A stretch of 9,251 nt of DNA from Planctomycetota bacterium (GTDB taxonomy: Bacteria > Planctomycetota > UBA1135). The DNA lies in the NCBI GenBank assembly GCA_022447335.1, contig JAKVCF010000092.1, forward strand, positions 1 through 9,251, given 5' to 3'. A program made the translations under genes and the position numbers. This document shows positions 6,268 to 9,251 of the stretch, piece after piece. How positions within the stretch are numbered: the first letter of the stretch is position 1; every line of letters begins with the position of its first letter. The notes beneath the pieces were generated by a model. It did no database searches, was not told the DNA's origin, and saw only the letters and a program-made list of their open reading frames with translations.

Positions 6268-7221
6268 TTATTCCTCGCCCGTGCCAACCGCGGCGCGCGG
6301 ATCGACCCCTTCTTCCAACTTAGTGTAATCCAACTCTGACCCCTGTTTGCTGTGGGGGATCGAATAGACCCAAGTCATGATGATGGCTGCAGTCAACACG
6401 ACATACCGCGTGACGACCTCTTTAGGCTTCGCTTTCAAGCCAATGACCATGCAGGCGCCTAACCAGGATAGCCACATTATCAACGACTTATTATCGGTTA
6501 GGTCAGATCCGTTAGGGAACCCTGTCCAGTAATGGCCGAACGCATATTTCTGTACAAACGGCCCCAGCACCATTGCCCCGGCCGTTAAACAGAAAAGTGT
6601 AGTCCACGCAAGACGACGCGTACTTGTCGACCCCACCACTGCAGCGAACCCTGCTCGCATGCCAAATAGAATTGTCAGGATCATGAAGCCAATATGCGGA
6701 TAAAGAACCGTGGCCGGCACTGGATCCTTGTAGCGAATGATGCAGGTCTCATCTCCCGGCGGCACACGAATATCTTCAGCACCCCCTCCGGCATTAACCG
6801 TGAGATAGTACTCCAACTTGCCGGCAGCCGGCTGGATCGGCAGGTCAGCAGCCCAGGCTCCTACGCCGCTTTTTTTCAGAACGCTTGAGTTGCTCCCCTT
6901 CCCCCATTCCTGCTCTGGATAAAACAACATTGGCAGCGGCGCGTAGGGCTCATCAAGTGGATAGCGGCGCCAATTTAATGTCGCTTCCACTCCCTCTTGC
7001 GGTCCAGGAAGAATAATGCGCGCCTTCTCTATCGTTTCCTGTGACCGCAGCAAGCGATAGTAGTAACTCATCCCATCAAGCTCGATCGTGCCGCGCTTCG
7101 GATACGTAGGCCCAGTTGCACGCTGATAAACCATTGCCGACGCAGCGGCAAGAAAAGCGAGGGCCCAAAGTGCAACCTTCGTGCCGCGCTTTTCAGGATT
7201 GAGATCTTGAATGGCGCTCAT
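6268..7221 (-). CDS. Conserved-looking five-helix membrane protein with a periplasmic N-terminal domain
   Basis: I cannot assign a function to this 317-residue protein. A first helix (about 14-32) is followed by a soluble domain of roughly 135 residues (about 35-168). That domain is rich in beta-strand patterns (GTIELDGMSYYYRLLRS, ATLNWRRYPLDEPY, GKLEYYLTVNAG), likely an Ig-like sandwich outside the membrane, somewhat like FixH-type accessory proteins. Four more helices lie at about 171-190, 204-222, 245-262 and 272-288. They are linked by a loop with aromatic, histidine and charged residues (FGHYWTGFPNGSDLTDNKS) that looks conserved, and the last is followed by IPHSKQGSELDY. Histidines 176, 230 and 290 could bind a cofactor, but this is a guess. 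The ATG at 7219-7221 is preceded by GAGGGG. The gene lies 45 bases after the cupin gene and 3 bases before the DUF2231-like gene, so the two membrane proteins probably act together. Confidence 0.8.
   Translation of the reverse strand: MSAIQDLNPEKRGTKVALWALAFLAAASAMVYQRATGPTYPKRGTIELDGMSYYYRLLRSQETIEKARIILPGPQEGVEATLNWRRYPLDEPYAPLPMLFYPEQEWGKGSNSSVLKKSGVGAWAADLPIQPAAGKLEYYLTVNAGGGAEDIRVPPGDETCIIRYKDPVPATVLYPHIGFMILTILFGMRAGFAAVVGSTSTRRLAWTTLFCLTAGAMVLGPFVQKYAFGHYWTGFPNGSDLTDNKSLIMWLSWLGACMVIGLKAKPKEVVTRYVVLTAAIIMTWVYSIPHSKQGSELDYTKLEEGVDPRAAVGTGEE
6271..6276 (-). promoter_or_regulatory. Ribosome binding site for the GTG start of the DUF2231-like gene
   Basis: GAGGAA on the minus strand is made of the last two sense codons of the upstream membrane-protein gene. 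It lies 6 bases before GTG at 6264. This spacing decides the non-ATG start and ties translation of the two genes together. Confidence 0.7.
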
Positions 7222-7223
7222 TA

Positions 7224-7229
7224 CCCCTC
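7224..7229 (-). promoter_or_regulatory. Ribosome binding site of the five-helix membrane protein gene
   Basis: GAGGGG on the minus strand lies two bases before the ATG at 7221. It is close but purine-rich and complementary to the 16S rRNA tail, and it supports this start over later in-frame methionines. Confidence 0.5.
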
Positions 7230-7266
7230 ATTGTAGGTCCAATTTGATGTTCTTAAACCTGAAGTG

Positions 7267-7638
7267 CTAGATATGCGGCTGTTCATCGATCGCCTTAGTG
7301 AGCCCCGTTTCCACATCGCCGGTATGCGCCGTCCGCTTGGGCTCGAATAAGAGAATCTGCGTCTCTTCTTCAGCAAATGGTTGATGTTCCACGCCAGCTG
7401 GCACAATGCACAACTCACCCGGGCCAAGTTCGACCACATCTCCGGTTGCCGGGAAACGAATGCCAAATCGACCAGCGACGCAGAGGAACGCTTCATCTTC
7501 GCACTTGTGACTGTGCGCCACAAAATCTCCCTTTACCTTGGCGATTTTCAAAAACTGGCCGTTTGCCTCGCCAAGAATACGAGGCGACCAGTGGTCATCA
7601 AACTGGACGAACTTCTCAGCGAGGACGATCTTTTCCAC
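7267..7638 (-). CDS. Single-domain cupin protein
   Basis: This 123-residue cytosolic protein has both cupin motifs intact. Motif 1 fits G(X)5HXH(X)4E(X)6G with Gly37, His42, His44, Glu49 and Gly56. Motif 2 fits G(X)5PXGXXH with Gly74, Pro80, Gly82 and His85. The three histidines and Glu49 form a complete metal site, so the protein can bind Fe, Mn, Zn or similar. It may be an isomerase, a dioxygenase or a small-molecule binder; the substrate is not visible. The start is GTG at 7636-7638. The N-terminal sequence EKIVLAEKF...HWSPRILGE is typical of this cupin subgroup, so a much later start is unlikely. No properly spaced Shine-Dalgarno sequence exists: AGGGGG touches the GTG. It is the first gene of the minus-strand operon and diverges from the FAD-dehydrogenase gene across 17 bases. 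Confidence 0.88.
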   Translation of the reverse strand: MEKIVLAEKFVQFDDHWSPRILGEANGQFLKIAKVKGDFVAHSHKCEDEAFLCVAGRFGIRFPATGDVVELGPGELCIVPAGVEHQPFAEEETQILLFEPKRTAHTGDVETGLTKAIDEQPHI

Positions 7639-7655
7639 CCCCCTACAATACTGGC
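7639..7655. promoter_or_regulatory. Divergent promoter region between the cupin and FAD-dehydrogenase genes
   Basis: Only 17 bases separate the two starts. TACAAT (7644-7649, plus) is a good -10 for the right-hand gene, and TATTGT (7650-7645, minus) is a fair -10 for the cupin gene. Each ends about 6 bases before its start codon, so both transcripts could be leaderless. A minus-strand GTGACC at 7672-7667, 16 bases before TATTGT, is a possible -35. No -35 was found for the plus strand. GGCATGCC (7653-7660) is an 8-base palindrome centred on the ATG. Promoters further inside either gene are also possible. Confidence 0.4.
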
Positions 7656-9251
7656 ATGCCGCGCGAGGTCACCCTCCGTCTGCCGCCTGAGAAGGACCCA
7701 GAGCAGCTCGAGCCCGACGAGTTGATTGCGCGTATTTGCCGCGCACTCGGCTGGAAACAGGAACAGATCGGGGGGATGCGCCAGGAGCGTACTAGCCTCG
7801 ATGCGCGGCCTGGCAAGCTCGCCTGGCAAATGAAGTTCACCGTCTGGTCCGAGGAAGAAGACGGCCCGAAGGTCGAAGACTTCGCCCCACCGCAGTTAAC
7901 ACGCCCCCCCGAAGATGCGCCGCATGTGGTCGTAGTAGGAAGCGGCCCGGCTGGCTTATTTAGCGCACTCGAGCTACTACGCGCTGGAATACGCGTGACC
8001 GTGCTCGAACGCGGCCAAGATGTCCAAACGCGGCGCAAAGACCTTGCGCAACTAAACCGTGGAATCTCTGCCAACCCCGAATCGAACTACTGCTTTGGTG
8101 AGGGCGGAGCTGGGACCTATTCTGACGGGAAGTTGTACGCGCGTAGCAAGGACCGTGCAGCAATCCGCGAGGTGCTACTAGATCTAGTGCGGCACGGCGC
8201 GCCCGAGAGCATCCTCTGGTCATGGCGCCCCCATATTGGCTCGAATCGGCTTCCGAAAGTAGTACAAGCAATGCGCGAGACGCTCCAGCAAGCCGGCGAT
8301 GTGCTCTTTTCCGCAAAGGTCGTCGAATTGATAACCGAAGCCGGCGAACGGCCACGCGTAACCGGCGTAAAGTTGGCCAATGGCGAAAAGATCGCGGCAC
8401 ATGCGGTCGTGCTCGCGACTGGACACTCGGCGATGGATGCGCTGCACATGGCAGCAATGGCTGGGGCCAAGCTAGAAGCCAAAGGCTTTGCTATGGGCGT
8501 ACGCGTCGAGCACCCTCAGCCCTGGCTGGACGCACATCAATACCGCGGCAAAAAGGACGAAGTCTCGCTTCCGGCCGCCTTCTACGAACTGTCTGCGCAA
8601 ATACATGAGCGCGGGGTGTACTCCTTCTGCATGTGCCCGGGCGGCTGGATCGTGCCTAGTCACGCTCAGCCCAACACCCTGGTCGTAAACGGTATGAGCC
8701 TCTCAAAGCGCGACTCACCGTATGCCAACTCTGGCTTTGTAGTTGAAATCCAACCAAAGGATTGGTGCGGAAAACGCGGTTGGCGCTGGGGCTGGCCTGA
8801 TGTGCTGAAGCGGGCGGCAGCGGTGTCCGATCATCCACTGCTACACGAAAGAGTCACTGACCCGCGCGGCGGCGATCCAATCGATGTAGCCGAAGGTCGT
8901 TTGCCAGTGCACCCTGATCTCGACCCTTTATTTGGTGTGCGACTACAAACTGCTTTGGAAACGCTGGCGGCACAAGCTGGTGGCGGAGGCAACAAAGCGC
9001 CAACACATCGCTGCGATCTGTTTGCTGCTGGTGAAGGCCCTGCCGACGAGCCAAATCCCACCAGCTACCTTCCTGGCCTGACTCCTGCCAATCTCTATGA
9101 CGTTCTGCCGAAGGGTATCGCAAATCGATTAGCCGAGGGCCTTAAGATCTTCCAAGGCCAAATCCGCGGATTTGCAGGTCCACAAGGTCAGATGGTCGGC
9201 GTTGAAACGCGCACATCATCACCTGTCCGCATTGCACGTGTCGACAAAGGC
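7656..9251 (+). CDS. FAD-dependent dehydrogenase, COG2509 type (3' end cut by window)
   Basis: The frame from ATG 7656 is open for 532 codons to the window edge. The N-terminal portion (about 1-85) starts with MPREVTLRLPPE and resembles the small domain seen before the flavin domain in this family. The FAD-binding Rossmann motif VVVVGSGPAGLFSALELL spans 91-108 (Gly95, Gly97, Gly100) and ends with the acidic residue in VLERG. Other family hallmarks are FGEGGAGTYSDGKL at 147-160, the second flavin segment VVLATGHSAMD at 251-261, FCMCPGGWIVPS at 324-335, SYLPGLTPANL at 470-480 and VETRTSSPVRI at 516-526. Family proteins usually end in a CGEGAGYAGGI-type FAD segment, so perhaps 40-60 residues are missing to the right. 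It is a soluble flavoprotein oxidoreductase whose physiological substrate is not defined for the family. No Shine-Dalgarno sequence precedes the ATG. Confidence 0.9.
   Translation, partial: MPREVTLRLPPEKDPEQLEPDELIARICRALGWKQEQIGGMRQERTSLDARPGKLAWQMKFTVWSEEEDGPKVEDFAPPQLTRPPEDAPHVVVVGSGPAGLFSALELLRAGIRVTVLERGQDVQTRRKDLAQLNRGISANPESNYCFGEGGAGTYSDGKLYARSKDRAAIREVLLDLVRHGAPESILWSWRPHIGSNRLPKVVQAMRETLQQAGDVLFSAKVVELITEAGERPRVTGVKLANGEKIAAHAVVLATGHSAMDALHMAAMAGAKLEAKGFAMGVRVEHPQPWLDAHQYRGKKDEVSLPAAFYELSAQIHERGVYSFCMCPGGWIVPSHAQPNTLVVNGMSLSKRDSPYANSGFVVEIQPKDWCGKRGWRWGWPDVLKRAAAVSDHPLLHERVTDPRGGDPIDVAEGRLPVHPDLDPLFGVRLQTALETLAAQAGGGGNKAPTHRCDLFAAGEGPADEPNPTSYLPGLTPANLYDVLPKGIANRLAEGLKIFQGQIRGFAGPQGQMVGVETRTSSPVRIARVDKG

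Noticed and set aside
7221..7523. 100-codon minus-strand frame overlapping the cupin gene in another phase
   Set aside because: The cupin frame has both complete metal-binding motifs; this frame is low-complexity Ser/Arg-rich.
7960..8457. 165-codon minus-strand frame and overlapping neighbours inside the FAD-dehydrogenase region
   Set aside because: The plus strand carries a continuous 532-codon frame with all COG2509 motifs; the minus-strand frames are Arg/Ser/Ala-rich shadows.

Overview
This is a 9.25 kb stretch of bacterial chromosome carrying ordinary metabolic and regulatory genes plus a small operon of poorly described envelope proteins. A Gram-negative host fits: there is a lipoprotein-type signal peptide, other exported proteins, an RraB-family protein (a modulator of the RNase E degradosome) and a MaeB-type malic enzyme with a fused phosphotransacetylase domain. 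RraB and MaeB lean towards Proteobacteria, but the sequence does not settle the phylum. I see no transposase, integrase, phage gene, CRISPR array, tRNA or rRNA.

Layout: (1) 76-1026, plus strand: an exported protein with two SnoaL/DUF4440-like domains, followed by a strong hairpin at 1047-1075. (2) 1168-1623, minus strand: a small orphan exported protein. (3) 1624-2204: a 580-base gap without a convincing gene. It holds an AT-rich palindrome containing TATAAT and two nested inverted repeats that could fold a leader or small RNA. (4) 2205-4499, plus strand: maeB, then an RraB-family gene at 4540-4881. (5) 7638-4878, minus strand: four closely packed genes in the order cupin, five-helix membrane protein, four-helix DUF2231-like membrane protein, and endonuclease/exonuclease/phosphatase-fold lipoprotein. 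The last one runs tail to tail into the RraB gene and shares its stop-codon bases. (6) 7656-9251, plus strand: an FAD-dependent dehydrogenase (COG2509 type). It diverges from the cupin gene across only 17 bases and runs off the right edge.

How the genes work together: MaeB makes pyruvate and NADPH from malate, with its C-terminal domain as the probable acetyl-CoA sensor. The RraB-family protein probably tunes RNA decay, and its placement after maeB may be incidental. The minus-strand operon looks like a cell-envelope unit: two membrane proteins whose genes are three bases apart, a periplasmic lipoprotein hydrolase and a cytosolic metal-binding cupin. Its joint function is not recognisable and it is the least explained part of the window. 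The cupin and FAD-dehydrogenase genes probably share a compact divergent promoter region.
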